Positions 17,719 to 26,811 of a DNA stretch of 64,000 nt are shown piece after piece. The notes under the pieces are model-generated. The model saw nothing but the letters and a program-made list of their open reading frames with translations. It was not told the DNA's origin and searched no databases. Both the position numbers and the translations under genes were made by a program. Positions within the stretch are counted from its first letter, which is position 1. Each line of letters starts with the position of its first letter. The stretch spans positions 62,001 through 126,000 of the forward strand of contig JAJDEF010000020.1 in assembly GCA_029259945.1 (NCBI GenBank), in the 5' to 3' direction. The DNA comes from Planctomycetota bacterium (GTDB lineage Bacteria; Planctomycetota; Planctomycetia; Pirellulales; Lacipirellulaceae).

Positions 17719-20386
17719 TGGCGTCCTCTGCTTTCTTTTCTGTTTCAATCATTTTTTCATAGAGCTTGAATAGATACTCTAGCCGCTGCTCATCACTGGT
17801 AAACGGTTTTTTTCGGTAACACTGTTCCACAGCCAAATCCATCTCGTGATGGGCTTTACGGAGGCCTTCTGGCATTTTGTCTGGATCGTACAGTTCGGCC
17901 AGTGTTTTTTCTGAGTGGGCTTCTCGTTGATCAAGGACTGCGAAGACGTGTTGTTCAAGTTCAGACTTTCGCTTTTCAGTGATTTTTGGGAATGGAAAAG
18001 TGTTGTAGCACAGGACTGAAGAGTACCTGTAGTCGGTCTTCATTCGACCAGCCACGGCACGCACCCATGTCATGTGTATCTTTGATGAGATCACAGAAAA
18101 AATGTAGTTGGGCGGTTCGTAGATTGCAAAGGCAAGATCGCTGACAACAGTATCACTTTTGGCAAATCCAATGGGAATGTATTCGCGTCGCTCCGACGAT
18201 ATCCTCGGCAAAACAAGGCAGTCATTATCCTTATGCCTAAGCTCACCGAATTCATAGGATACGTCTGCTTTTTCTCGAGTGGGTGCTTTTTTACTTCGCA
18301 GACGAAAATCTCTGACTAACTCAACTCGTTCAGCCAATGGAGTAATCTCCATAGCCGAGGCAAGGTGCCTGTGGGGTATAAGTAAACAATAGCGAATCTT
18401 TCCGTGAATAAACTCATGTGACCCGATGAACTTTCGTATGAAACAGGCTACCTCGGGGTGCGATTTCAGCAGGACACTATGCTCGTCTTCAGTTAGAATC
18501 AAGTTCCCACCGTCTACCGGACTGCTCCCTCTAGTGACCTTTGGCAGTTCCGAGATAGAGGCTCTTCTCTTGGCAACAAAAGCATTTCGAGCATTTACCA
18601 AATAAGGGTTGATGTTCTCCGCGACGGTTACTCCGTTTTTTTGAAACAACAATTTTGGTAACTCAGCACGGTTTCTAAGTCCAATAACAACACAAGTTAC
18701 ACCTGCATTTCCCTTTGCATTATTCGACCATTTGAATGATTGGTACGCGAATCCAATTTCCAATTGCATACTGAGTATTTGTGGCCACAGAAGTGCTACT
18801 TGCTCACCTTGGCAGATCGAATTGGTTGATACAAAAGCAAGTTTAATATTGCTTCCTTTGATAAACCCAGCTCCTTTCATGAACCAACAACTAATATAAT
18901 CGAGTGACTTGAAACCTTTGGTCGACGTTAAGACATCCGCCAAATCCTCTTTTTGGCTTTCCGCTTGAACGCTATATCCCAAATACGGCGGGTTGCCCAA
19001 GACATAAATCTCGACTTCCTCGTCTTTGGGGCAAACGTCCTCCCACTCCAATCTTGTTGCGTTGCTACACACAATGTGTCCGCCGTCTTGTAATGGCAGT
19101 GTTGGTCGGGTCGCACCAAAAACAGCCTTGAAAGCCACATTCATTTGATGCTCGGCCAGCCACAATGAAAGCTTGGCTGTCTCATGAGCAAAGTCATCAA
19201 GTTCGATGCCATAAAACTGAGTGAGTTGGAGCTTGCTTTCAAACCGGAACTGCTTTTGCCCATGTTGTTTGCTCTGCAATCGTTTGAAAATCTCGATCTC
19301 TAGTTTGCACAGCTCTTTGTAGGCGATAATCAAGAAGTTCCCTGACCCACAAGCGGGGTCAAAAATCCGCAGATGATAAATCCGTTCCAGTAAGGCTTCC
19401 AACTTCTTTTTATTGGTGGCGGCTTGCTCCAGCTCGTCTTTCAAGTCATTGAGGAAAAGCGGTTCGATGACCTTCATGATGTTGACCACCGACGTATAGT
19501 GGATGCCCAGACCACCACGCTGATCGGGATGGATGACTGCCTGGATCATGCTTCCAAAGATGTCAGGATTGATCGCTTTCCAATTCAGGCCTCCACACTC
19601 AATAATGATCTTCCGCGATTTTGCCTTGAAAGTCGGCACGGGATATTCGTCTGCAAACAGACCGCCGTTGACATAGGGAAACTTTTGCAGGAAGGCGGGG
19701 TATTCCGAGCGGTCTTCGGTGCTGAGTACGCCAAAGAGCTTTTGCAAATAGTCCTGCAAATTGCTACCGTCGTCCGCTGTGTGCGATGCTACCGAATTGG
19801 TAAACAAATCGGCTTCAAAAATGTCGGTGTCTTCAGCGAAGAAACAAAATAGCAACCGCGACAGAAAAATATTCAGGGCGTGTCGATCGGCTTCTGTTTC
19901 CGGTGGGTTGTTCTCTAGAATCAGATCGTAAAGTCGTCCCATCCGCTCGGCCGCTTTGATGTCGGCCGGATTCTCACCTTGAAGTTGCGTTTTTTCCAAG
20001 CCCGCCCAAGGCAAGAAGAAATCATAATGCTTTGGTAACTCCTGTATGGGGATATCAAGCGTGTCTTCCGTCTTGGCGTCAACCGCCAGAAGCGTCTCAA
20101 AGTCAGTAACGACAAGAAACCGCGGCTGTTGCTTGGTAACGGCCTCATTATTTTTCAACTGGTCAATCAAACCATGCAGATCGCTCTCGGTCTCTTTCTT
20201 GAAAAAGAGCTTTTTCTTCCAGAGGAGTTCACCAGGGTTCTTTGAGAGGTTGTAGTCCCCTTTTCTGAGGCGAGTAATAGACGCCTTGGGTTGGCCGTAG
20301 GCCAGCAATAAATCAAAAATGAAGGATTCTTCATCGATTGCTTCCACCAGGGAATTCAGATCGTTTTCTAACAGCTCGCTATTCAT
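17711..20386 (-). CDS. MmeI-like class I DNA methyltransferase
   Basis: The 891-residue protein carries motif I FDPACGSGNFLI (about residue 341) and motif IV G-N-P-P-Y (about 462), the signature of N6-adenine DNA methylases of the type IIG/MmeI family. The C-terminal third should hold the target-recognition domain. MmeI itself has an N-terminal endonuclease domain; I see no D-(D/E)xK pattern here, so this protein looks like a methylase only, with cleavage moved to the downstream GIY-YIG protein. Three genes overlap in series. A short HTH regulator gene lies just upstream on the same strand. Confidence 0.85.
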   Translation of the reverse strand: MNSELLENDLNSLVEAIDEESFIFDLLLAYGQPKASITRLRKGDYNLSKNPGELLWKKKLFFKKETESDLHGLIDQLKNNEAVTKQQPRFLVVTDFETLLAVDAKTEDTLDIPIQELPKHYDFFLPWAGLEKTQLQGENPADIKAAERMGRLYDLILENNPPETEADRHALNIFLSRLLFCFFAEDTDIFEADLFTNSVASHTADDGSNLQDYLQKLFGVLSTEDRSEYPAFLQKFPYVNGGLFADEYPVPTFKAKSRKIIIECGGLNWKAINPDIFGSMIQAVIHPDQRGGLGIHYTSVVNIMKVIEPLFLNDLKDELEQAATNKKKLEALLERIYHLRIFDPACGSGNFLIIAYKELCKLEIEIFKRLQSKQHGQKQFRFESKLQLTQFYGIELDDFAHETAKLSLWLAEHQMNVAFKAVFGATRPTLPLQDGGHIVCSNATRLEWEDVCPKDEEVEIYVLGNPPYLGYSVQAESQKEDLADVLTSTKGFKSLDYISCWFMKGAGFIKGSNIKLAFVSTNSICQGEQVALLWPQILSMQLEIGFAYQSFKWSNNAKGNAGVTCVVIGLRNRAELPKLLFQKNGVTVAENINPYLVNARNAFVAKRRASISELPKVTRGSSPVDGGNLILTEDEHSVLLKSHPEVACFIRKFIGSHEFIHGKIRYCLLIPHRHLASAMEITPLAERVELVRDFRLRSKKAPTREKADVSYEFGELRHKDNDCLVLPRISSERREYIPIGFAKSDTVVSDLAFAIYEPPNYIFSVISSKIHMTWVRAVAGRMKTDYRYSSVLCYNTFPFPKITEKRKSELEQHVFAVLDQREAHSEKTLAELYDPDKMPEGLRKAHHEMDLAVEQCYRKKPFTSDEQRLEYLFKLYEKMIETEKKAEDANA

Positions 20387-20447
20387 CGTTGAAATCTACC
20401 AATGTTCTTGGCTCCGTGCACACGACCAAATGGTTTATTCGCTTCGT

Positions 20448-20714
20448 TCATCGTGGGCGTCTCCGTGATTGGAGAGCACTGCCGACCTGTTTTTTCGTCG
20501 GTGCCCTGAAGAGAACGTAGCGCCAGGTGGTGCCCTCTCGTTCGGCATGAATGTCATACCCTCGTTGACGCAGTGCGGTTACGTCCCGCGAGATGGTCGG
20601 GATCGATACGCCTACTTCCTCCGCAAGGTCAGGCGTGGCGTATTCGCCAGTCTCGATAAGCTGCAACACCGTTTGCAGTCGGTTTTCAATCGTTAGCGAT
20701 CGCTCGTAAAGCAT
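20448..20714 (-). CDS. Stand-alone DeoR/WYL-type HTH regulator
   Basis: An 88-residue protein consisting almost only of a winged HTH: ENRLQTVLQLIETGEYATPD, then LAEEVGVSIPTISRDVTALR as the recognition helix region, and a wing (RQRGYDIHAEREGTTWRYVL). Full-length relatives carry a WYL domain; it is absent here. AGGAG lies 9 nt before the ATG at 20714, which is preferred over 20750. It precedes the methylase gene by 61 bp, so it most likely controls the R-M-like operon, as small controller proteins do in other restriction systems. Confidence 0.75.
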   Translation of the reverse strand: MLYERSLTIENRLQTVLQLIETGEYATPDLAEEVGVSIPTISRDVTALRQRGYDIHAEREGTTWRYVLFRAPTKKQVGSALQSRRRPR

Positions 20715-21280
20715 AAAACTTTCTCCTGAAGGGACGCCCATGTCTATCACAACACGATAGCAATATCAAGCATGTGCGTTAGCGTTGTTTCGGTTTGAAC
20801 CGTAGTTTGCCGCGACTGGTCACACGCACCGTCCGGGAAGTAAAGCAGACTCAGCCGTTCCTGTTGTCGGCTTCTGCATTACCTAGCAATTGCTGCCAAA
20901 GTCGAGCTACCGCTATCGGGAAAAAGAAGTCTCTGCTCCGGCTGTGGAATGTCTTGTAGGTATCAATCTTTTCCGGCACGTCGAAATGTTGAAAAAAGAC
21001 GGTACTCGCTCTTCTTACCATTGTTTGGCATCGCTGTAGCTCAGTGATTGCGGACGGTTTTTGGTTCTGTCGTCAAAAAGGACATTTATCTCGCTTTCTG
21101 AATTAAAGATTGACTTTAGCAATCCTGGCGATCGCAGGCCGGTCTTCAAGGCTCGGCTGCAGACGGTCAAGGGACCATCTTCGCCGCCCGCGTGGCGGCC
21201 GAGGGCCTTGATGACCGGCCTTAAAACGATCACCGGTCGGAGTGCAAGTCAACATTAACCCAGTAAAAGGAGAAAAGACC
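20715..21280. other. Gene-free stretch containing a long structured hairpin
   Basis: No convincing gene is seen over 566 bp. The region separates the R-M-like operon from the mobilisation-side genes. It contains the hairpin at 21137-21220, and further short stems around it (for example CCGGT at 21233-21237). Confidence 0.5.
21137..21220 (+). other. 84-nt long-stem hairpin, possible structured RNA
   Basis: The left arm (21137-21156, GGCCGGTCTTCAAGG...) pairs with 21199-21220 over about 20 bp with one mismatch and a small bulge. The loop holds two nested stems: GGTC-AAGG-GACC and GCCGCC-CGCGT-GGCGGC. It lies 60 bp upstream of the small gene at 21281. It could be a small RNA, a leader regulating that gene or an element-specific DNA site such as an origin. 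Confidence 0.5.
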
Positions 21281-21544
21281 ATGACGACTTCAACGAACCA
21301 AAAACCGGCTGCAAAACTTCGTGACGGAGCGATTGTTGCCACACTCTGGAAAAAGGAAGGCGAGAACGGCGTGTTTTTCAATACCACGATCTCAAGAACC
21401 TACAAAGATGGTGAAACCTTCAAGGACACCAACAGCTTCAGCGGAGCCGAGCTTCTTAAAGTCTCCCGGATAGCAGCCAAAGCTTACGACTTGGGGCTGC
21501 AACTCAGGGCAGAAGCCAGAGACGCTGAAAACGAGGGTGGCTAA
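21281..21544 (+). CDS. Small conserved mobile-element protein, unknown function
   Basis: An 87-residue protein with a single recognisable core: AKLRDGAIVATLWKKEGENG, FFNTTISRTYKDG and SFSGAELLKVSRIAAKAYDLG. Proteins of this shape occur on plasmids and integrative elements of proteobacteria and planctomycetes; their role is not known to me. AGGAG lies 9 nt before the ATG at 21281, which is preferred over a start at 21242. It is the only plus-strand gene between 10.2 and 30.9 kb and is preceded by the large hairpin. Confidence 0.75.
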   Translation: MTTSTNQKPAAKLRDGAIVATLWKKEGENGVFFNTTISRTYKDGETFKDTNSFSGAELLKVSRIAAKAYDLGLQLRAEARDAENEGG

Positions 21545-21740
21545 GTCCCCTTCTCACTCACCCCGGCGGTGGTCGTTGCTCAGCAGCGGCCACCGTACTT
21601 TTTTAATCCGATAACATGACCGTCTGGCAATAGGCGGCTTTTTTTTGCTCTTACGCTTCGCTAAGGATTACTTTTCGAAGAGTTGGATCAATGGCAGCCT
21701 ACTCTTGGAGGCTTTCGGGTGAAGTTTTGGGGACTGACAA

Positions 21741-22049
21741 CTATTCGCTCGAAACCTGTGTCAGGCTAATATCGCCACCGGGCATTTGGATGACCACCTT
21801 GCCACCAAGTTCGGCAATGATCCTTTTCAGGGTTTCAACTTGCATGTCTTCGGCTCCTTCAACGGTCGACAAACGGGGTTGTGTGATGCCGAGCCTTTGG
21901 GCGAGTTCTGCCTGCGTTAAACCGGAATGCTTTCGCATTTGAGCAACTAGTCGGCCCAGCCGCTGCTGTTTGGCCGCTTCTTCATAGGCCGCTTGTCTCT
22001 CCGGAGACATTTTATCGATCAGTGTTGACCAAGGTTTGTGTCCAGCCAT
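21741..22049 (-). CDS. XRE-family antitoxin (HigA-like)
   Basis: A 102-residue protein with a Cro/C1 helix-turn-helix (SGLTQAELAQRLGITQPRLS) in the middle and a short C-terminal strand region (IIAELGGKVVIQMPGG) shared by HigA-type antitoxins. It follows the toxin gene on the same strand; toxin TAA and antitoxin ATG share one base (TAATG). The toxin-first order is that of higBA loci. It should neutralise the toxin and repress the operon. Confidence 0.87.
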   Translation of the reverse strand: MAGHKPWSTLIDKMSPERQAAYEEAAKQQRLGRLVAQMRKHSGLTQAELAQRLGITQPRLSTVEGAEDMQVETLKRIIAELGGKVVIQMPGGDISLTQVSSE

Positions 22050-22408
22050 TATATCAATCCTTCTTTTTTCAGTTCCGCCAAGTGCTCATCGTAGAGGTCG
22101 TCTGCAATGGGGATCATGCGATCGTAGAAACGCTTCTCCCCGGTTTTATCGCCGCCAATCAAGAGAATGGCAGATCGTCGTGGGTCAAAAGCAAAGAACG
22201 TTCGATAAGGTCGACCGCGATGCTGCGTTCTTAGCTCTTTCATGTTGGTATGTCGTGAGCCATTGACGGTATCAACTTGGGGGCGACCAAGGTTCGGGCC
22301 TTCATCGATGAGAGCCGCCACGCTCAACGCGACACTGTCTTGCTCACCAGCACTGAGACTATCCCACCACTGCTCAAATTCCGCTGAATATTCGACATTC
22401 CATTCCAT
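22049..22408 (-). CDS. RelE/HigB-family (Gp49-like) toxin
   Basis: A 119-residue protein with the RelE/ParE superfamily pattern: EFEQWWDSLS near the N-terminus, LGRPQVDTV, MKELR and RPYRTFFAFDPRRSAILLIGGDKTG with the basic strand, and a C-terminal helix (YDRMIPIADDLYDEHL). HigB toxins cleave mRNA at the ribosome. It is directly followed by an XRE antitoxin. A TTGACA/TATACT pair sits immediately before the start codon. Confidence 0.87.
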   Translation of the reverse strand: MEWNVEYSAEFEQWWDSLSAGEQDSVALSVAALIDEGPNLGRPQVDTVNGSRHTNMKELRTQHRGRPYRTFFAFDPRRSAILLIGGDKTGEKRFYDRMIPIADDLYDEHLAELKKEGLI

Positions 22409-22409
22409 G

Positions 22410-22437
22410 AGTATAACACTTTCATTATATTTGTCAA
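22410..22437 (-). promoter_or_regulatory. Promoter-like sequence abutting the HigB start codon
   Basis: On the minus strand TTGACA (22437-22432) and TATACT (22415-22410) are 16 bp apart, but the ATG begins only one base after the -10 box. A transcript from it would start at codon 2 or 3, so either the true promoter is further upstream or translation starts at a later codon. Confidence 0.35.
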
Positions 22438-22496
22438 GTTCTGCTTATCGTAGTTGTCTCACCGGTAGGAAACACTGTCAAAGGGAAACACATTTC

Positions 22497-22772
22497 TTAA
22501 ACCCCGTCGTTGGCCAGGATTTGAGCAATCACTGTACCTGTCTCCATATCAACCATCGTTGCCGGAGCGGAAAATCGGTCCAAAGCTTCGATGGAGGTGT
22601 ATCGTACGCCGCCAATGAACACGGACTCGAGTTTGCGGCCTCTGGCACCTTTGGTGGCCCATCGGAACAAGGTCGAGTAATGCGTCCGTTTGCCGTTACG
22701 TTTTGGCAAATGCTTGGTGGCTTCCTTGAGCGAAACCATCTGCTCTTGCTGAATATCAAGATTGCGGTGCAT
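22497..22772 (-). CDS. DUF1580 family HTH-like protein
   Basis: A 91-residue protein matching the DUF1580 pattern known from planctomycetes: VSLKEATKHLPKRNGKRTHYS followed by TLFRWATKGARG, then K-L-E-S-V-F-I-G-G and a short C-terminal strand. The layout resembles MerR-like/excisionase HTH domains: helix-turn-helix with a G-R-K-L-E wing. In an integrative element it could be an excisionase or a transcription regulator, but this is inference. It is encoded with the mobilisation genes on the minus strand. Confidence 0.75.
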   Translation of the reverse strand: MHRNLDIQQEQMVSLKEATKHLPKRNGKRTHYSTLFRWATKGARGRKLESVFIGGVRYTSIEALDRFSAPATMVDMETGTVIAQILANDGV

Positions 22773-22848
22773 GGCATTTATTTTCCCGAATTAAAGTTGT
22801 GGCACGAATGCCTTGGGATGAAAAATCAGTGGGGGATCATAGGGCTAG

Positions 22849-23244
22849 TTAAGCTGGGCCCGTCAGGGTTTCGACGGTGATCTTGTCAATCGAGGGGCTG
22901 GATTCCGGGAGTTCAAAGGTTCTTGGGCCAAGTTCCGTGAAGGACTTGAGCTTTCCTGCTCCAATCAACTTGGCCAGTTCGGTCAAATTGCGTCCGGTGA
23001 TATTGATGTGGTACTTTTCCATGCCAAGTAGGCAGAGCTGCAAGAAACCTGCATCCCGTAACCGAGTTTCGCGTAAATCACAGTAGGCATAGCTAATCAC
23101 ACGGCCATCGCAGAACTGCACTTGAAACATGATCGGTGGTGGCTCACTCGGGTTGATGCGATTCCAAGGTGACTTGTCGCCCGCTTTGATGGCCGTGATG
23201 TTCGCGTGGGCATTCTCGTTCGATGGGAAGGGTAGTTTGTTCAT
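22849..23244 (-). CDS. Hypothetical protein downstream of the relaxase
   Basis: A 131-residue soluble protein with no family I recognise. It contains a strand-rich core (PPIMFQVQFCDGRVISYAYCDLRETRLRD, then GMEKYHINITGRNLTELAKLI). AGGGG lies 8 nt before the ATG, and the start lies only 3 bp after the relaxase stop, so the two are cotranscribed and probably coupled. Role in transfer is likely from context only. Confidence 0.7.
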   Translation of the reverse strand: MNKLPFPSNENAHANITAIKAGDKSPWNRINPSEPPPIMFQVQFCDGRVISYAYCDLRETRLRDAGFLQLCLLGMEKYHINITGRNLTELAKLIGAGKLKSFTELGPRTFELPESSPSIDKITVETLTGPA

Positions 23245-23247
23245 GGA

Positions 23248-26094
23248 CTAACCCCTGCTAGGTTCAGGTGAGGCGTGAAAACCAACCGATTGCGAGGGAG
23301 TTTTAGCAACGGAGCTTTCGCGGCGTGGGAAACGGGATTGCCACCAGTTCCGAACACGGTCGCGGATCGCTTGGCGCTGCTTTGTCTGTTGGACCGCTTG
23401 CTGGTTTTCTTGGCTTTTTTGTTTATTGACCAACTCGGTTGCCGAGAGTTGCTCGCCTGCATTTTGGATCGCTCGGCGGACCGCCGCTTTGTCGTCGACA
23501 TAGATGGCCACATCCCGCCCTCGGGAGGCGGTCACATAGAATTGCTTGGCGTTGACTGCCGGAAGGGACTGCGAGCCGATGGCTGCGATGGCCAGGTCGC
23601 GGTCTTTTCCTTGGGAGGCGTGGCTCGTCACGACATAGCCCCTATCCAAATGGCCGTAATTCCGAGAGACGGTCATCCCACTTTGGAGGCGAAGATTACC
23701 TTGGCGATCGAAACTTTTGATTTCATCCAAGCGGCCATTGCTGATGCGGCGTTTGCCGTCAGTCGCTTTGCCACCCAAGCTGAACCGCACCTTGTCGCCT
23801 GTAGAAAAACGAACGCTGTTTTCCGCATAGACTTCAAAGCGATCGGGGTTCCCATAAGGAATGGGCTTGAGCGGGCCTCCTGCGAGTGGCGCCAGCATCA
23901 CCTGATCGTTGCTATCGCGGCAAACCCGATATCGCTCCCCCCGCTTGTAGCCCCCTTTGATGTTTTGGTGGAGCTGAACGACAAGCTCGGGTTGCTTGTA
24001 GGTAGAAGCCAACGTTTTTTCTGCTTCCGACAAGTTCAAGGACTGAAGCTGTAGAAATTCGCGTTCTTTCTTTCCTATTGCCCCGCGATTGCGTAGCCCT
24101 TCGCGGATATGCTCCGTGACGGCTTGACCTTCCGCATGGGTAGGAGCAACGACAAGTGGAGATTGCTTACTGCCCGTCGACTTGAGATAGTGCTCGGCCA
24201 GCACCGCATGACGATCTTCGGAGGCGATTTCTTTGATTTTTCCCATGCGATCGAGCATGTCGAAACCGGCAAGCATGCCGGTTTGCCCCGTTTTTTGGTC
24301 AACGACGGTATGGCCTTGGCTGATCAATTCGACAGCCCGCTTGTAGCGGCCTTTTTGACGTTGGATCGTTTCGATACGGGCGATATTCAGTCCGGCTTCG
24401 TTCTCCAAAATTCGCATGGCTTCTCCACGACGTGGGGAAGCGTGTTGTTTGGTGTCGCCGGAAAGAACCACGCGGGAGTTTTGCTCTTTGGCGATACCAA
24501 AGATGCCATTCATCGAACGAACATCTAAAAGTCCTGCTTCATCAATCAGTAACACTTGGTTCTTCAGTTCCGGGTGGAGCTTTTCATTGCGTAGCAAGTG
24601 CTCGACGGTTTGGGCATTCTTAAAACCTTTTTCTTCCAAAACATCGCGAGCACCCGTGCTGGGGGCAAAGACGAAGAGCTTTTTGCCATTTTTTTCAATA
24701 GCTTCCGCCGCTTCTTGCATCAGCGAGGATTTGCCCGTTCCAGCGCCGCCAGTGATCGCTGTCACCGTGTCGCGTGAATTCAATACGTGACGTACCGCAT
24801 CTTTTTGTTGCTCGTTCAGCCAGTCACGCGTAAAGGCATGCTCGCTGCGAGCTATCGTTTTCCGCGTGCCGCGTCCTTCACGAGCAAACGCGATCATGCG
24901 ACTTTCGGCATCCAGCACGTCGTGGGTCGTAATGAACTCTCGCTCCACCCCGCGAACCTCTTGAGTGCCGTGGATCGTGTCACCAGAATCCAAAGCGGCT
25001 TCTACCTGCTCCGGCAAGAGAGTTAAGCCATGCTCTAAAGCCGTGCCGATAACCGTATGTTTTTCAACGGTCGATTGCCGGTAAAGATGGTGATCCAAGG
25101 CATAGCGGACCGAAGCAGCCACCTGTTGCGAATCCGAGGCCTCGCCCTCACCTCCTATCGCCCCCTTTTGAAGAGCGGCAAAAGAGGCTCGCTCTTCTGG
25201 CGTTAAGCGAGAATGCCACTGACCGCGGAGTTGGTCTACCGGGGTGCCCTTGTCTTTCTTCTCACGCGTTTTCACGCCAAGCTTGCCTTTTGCCGCCTCC
25301 TCCGTAATGCCATGCTCTTTGGCATAGGCTTCGACTTGCTGGGTGCGGTTGGAAAACTTCTCAATCGTCGAGCGTTCAATTCCTTTGATTTCCCAACCTG
25401 TTTTTCTTCGCCCTCCTTGCAGATATTGCGTGTGAGTCACTTCGTAGCCGAGATCATGTTTTAACTTTCGGGCGAAACGCGATTCGAATTTTGCTTGCAA
25501 GCTTGCTCGTTGTCTGACAATTTCCTCCATTTCCGCCGCGTAGTGCTTTTTTCCATCCGTGGTATGGTTCATCACAAAAGCATGGATATGAAGGTGGGGA
25601 TCGACTTGACCCTCCACGGGACGCGAAGTCTTATGTAAAAAATCAGCGTAGATCAGATTGCCGGTCTTAATGCGATCTTTGGAAGCGGCTTTTTCGCCAT
25701 GGCGAACCCGTCGGCACATGAGCGGTTCGACATCATGGGTCATGGTTTCATGGACCGCTTCCCGCAGTGCTTTGAGTATTCCTTCATCTTGATTGATAGC
25801 CCACACGGCACTGGCCGACTTGGGGACGCTGAAGGTCAGGTCAATGCCTGGCCTGCGATCTTTACGGATTCTTTGAGCGAGTTTCTTGCCAGAGACAGGG
25901 TGATAGCCAGCAAGCAAGGCTTTGAACTGTTCTTTGGTCACTTGGGAGCCAACGCCTAAGCCGAGGAGGTCGGCTCCCTTGCCGTTCCAAGTGCCGCTAA
26001 TCTCCTGGCCGGTGTAGTAATCACCTTGCGTGAGAACCGTATCGAAATACTTCTCGGTTCCTTCGATGCTTTGGGCTTGGGTGGCGATCAGCAT
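23248..26094 (-). CDS. MobF-family conjugative relaxase-helicase (TrwC/TraI-like)
   Basis: The 948-residue protein is a complete MobF relaxase. Its N-terminal TrwC domain has candidate catalytic tyrosines Y16 and Y26-Y27 and the metal triad H167, H169, H171 in D-P-H-L-H-I-H. The C-terminal half is a RecD2-like helicase with Walker A AITGGAGTGKSS, LLIDEAGLLD and GDTKQHASPRRGEA. It would nick the origin of transfer, stay bound to the 5' end and unwind the strand to be transferred. It works with the coupling protein encoded at 28182. The start context is weak but the ATG gives the expected MobF N-terminus. Confidence 0.93.
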   Translation of the reverse strand: MLIATQAQSIEGTEKYFDTVLTQGDYYTGQEISGTWNGKGADLLGLGVGSQVTKEQFKALLAGYHPVSGKKLAQRIRKDRRPGIDLTFSVPKSASAVWAINQDEGILKALREAVHETMTHDVEPLMCRRVRHGEKAASKDRIKTGNLIYADFLHKTSRPVEGQVDPHLHIHAFVMNHTTDGKKHYAAEMEEIVRQRASLQAKFESRFARKLKHDLGYEVTHTQYLQGGRRKTGWEIKGIERSTIEKFSNRTQQVEAYAKEHGITEEAAKGKLGVKTREKKDKGTPVDQLRGQWHSRLTPEERASFAALQKGAIGGEGEASDSQQVAASVRYALDHHLYRQSTVEKHTVIGTALEHGLTLLPEQVEAALDSGDTIHGTQEVRGVEREFITTHDVLDAESRMIAFAREGRGTRKTIARSEHAFTRDWLNEQQKDAVRHVLNSRDTVTAITGGAGTGKSSLMQEAAEAIEKNGKKLFVFAPSTGARDVLEEKGFKNAQTVEHLLRNEKLHPELKNQVLLIDEAGLLDVRSMNGIFGIAKEQNSRVVLSGDTKQHASPRRGEAMRILENEAGLNIARIETIQRQKGRYKRAVELISQGHTVVDQKTGQTGMLAGFDMLDRMGKIKEIASEDRHAVLAEHYLKSTGSKQSPLVVAPTHAEGQAVTEHIREGLRNRGAIGKKEREFLQLQSLNLSEAEKTLASTYKQPELVVQLHQNIKGGYKRGERYRVCRDSNDQVMLAPLAGGPLKPIPYGNPDRFEVYAENSVRFSTGDKVRFSLGGKATDGKRRISNGRLDEIKSFDRQGNLRLQSGMTVSRNYGHLDRGYVVTSHASQGKDRDLAIAAIGSQSLPAVNAKQFYVTASRGRDVAIYVDDKAAVRRAIQNAGEQLSATELVNKQKSQENQQAVQQTKQRQAIRDRVRNWWQSRFPRRESSVAKTPSQSVGFHASPEPSRG

Positions 26095-26349
26095 GGTAGT
26101 GAGGGTGTTCGATGGGTTGGTTTTGGGAAAGTAAAAGGTTGTGAGTTGCTTTGGGTAAAAGCGAAGTGTTTAGTCTGTTGTGGTAGTACTGGGTAACTGA
26201 AAATAAGGAATAAATTGAGTAATAGGCTTGTCTCCTAAGCAGTGCTTGGGTGATTCTAGCCTGCTCTTCTTAGCGGTTGAAAATCAATCTCGTTTCTTAC
26301 CGTGGGGCGAGATGTCCACAGAGAATTCCAGCTATTCGATTTTGCAATT
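26095..26349. other. Intergenic region upstream of the relaxase, candidate oriT
   Basis: This 255-bp gap lies directly upstream of the relaxase gene, the usual place of MobF origins of transfer. It is AT-rich and contains a short palindrome (AAGCA-G-TGCTT) and several small repeats. No nic site can be assigned by eye. Confidence 0.3.
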
Positions 26350-26751
26350 TCAGCGATCACGATCACCACCGAATGCCTTATCTATTTTTTCACGTAACTG
26401 TTTTGCTGTGGGACTTGCACTACAGCTGGGATCACGGCATAAAGTGAGCATTCCTATCTGTAACCTTTTACTTTCTCTCTCGTACCATTCTTTGCTCCTA
26501 TGACTGCGCAGGTTCTTTAGTTCTTGGAACTGCTTCAGGAGTGATTTTCCCCGAAGTTGTTGTTCAGTAGGCTCATCATTGGCAATTGCCGGAACTAGAT
26601 ATTTAGCTAGATAGGTTGCTCGCTGTTGTAGCGACCTTGGCTTTTGGGGGATTTTCTGTACCTCATCGTTGCTATGAGGATTGGATTGTTCTTCACCATC
26701 ACCTGAATAGGAGACTTGAGTGAAGTCATTGACGTCGTATCGCTTTGCCAT
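26350..26751 (-). CDS. Hypothetical hydrophilic protein of the mobilisation block
   Basis: A 133-residue charged protein without signal peptide or membrane segment and without a family I recognise. The central part (ATYLAKYLVPAIANDEPTEQ, SLLKQFQELKNLR) looks helical, and the C-terminal part has two Cys (LCRDPSCS). GAGG lies 8 nt before the ATG. It precedes the relaxase gene on the same strand, at the position where relaxosome accessory proteins are often found. Confidence 0.6.
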   Translation of the reverse strand: MAKRYDVNDFTQVSYSGDGEEQSNPHSNDEVQKIPQKPRSLQQRATYLAKYLVPAIANDEPTEQQLRGKSLLKQFQELKNLRSHRSKEWYERESKRLQIGMLTLCRDPSCSASPTAKQLREKIDKAFGGDRDR

Positions 26752-26811
26752 CGCACGGTCCTCATGGAACTTGGGATTTTGGATTTAGTAAACTTCGAGG
26801 GCCGTATCAAT

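Noticed and set aside
21040..21075. tRNA-like start (GCTGTAGCTCAG) near 21042
   Set aside because: The D-arm-like word is not followed by an anticodon arm or T-arm; no cloverleaf can be built.
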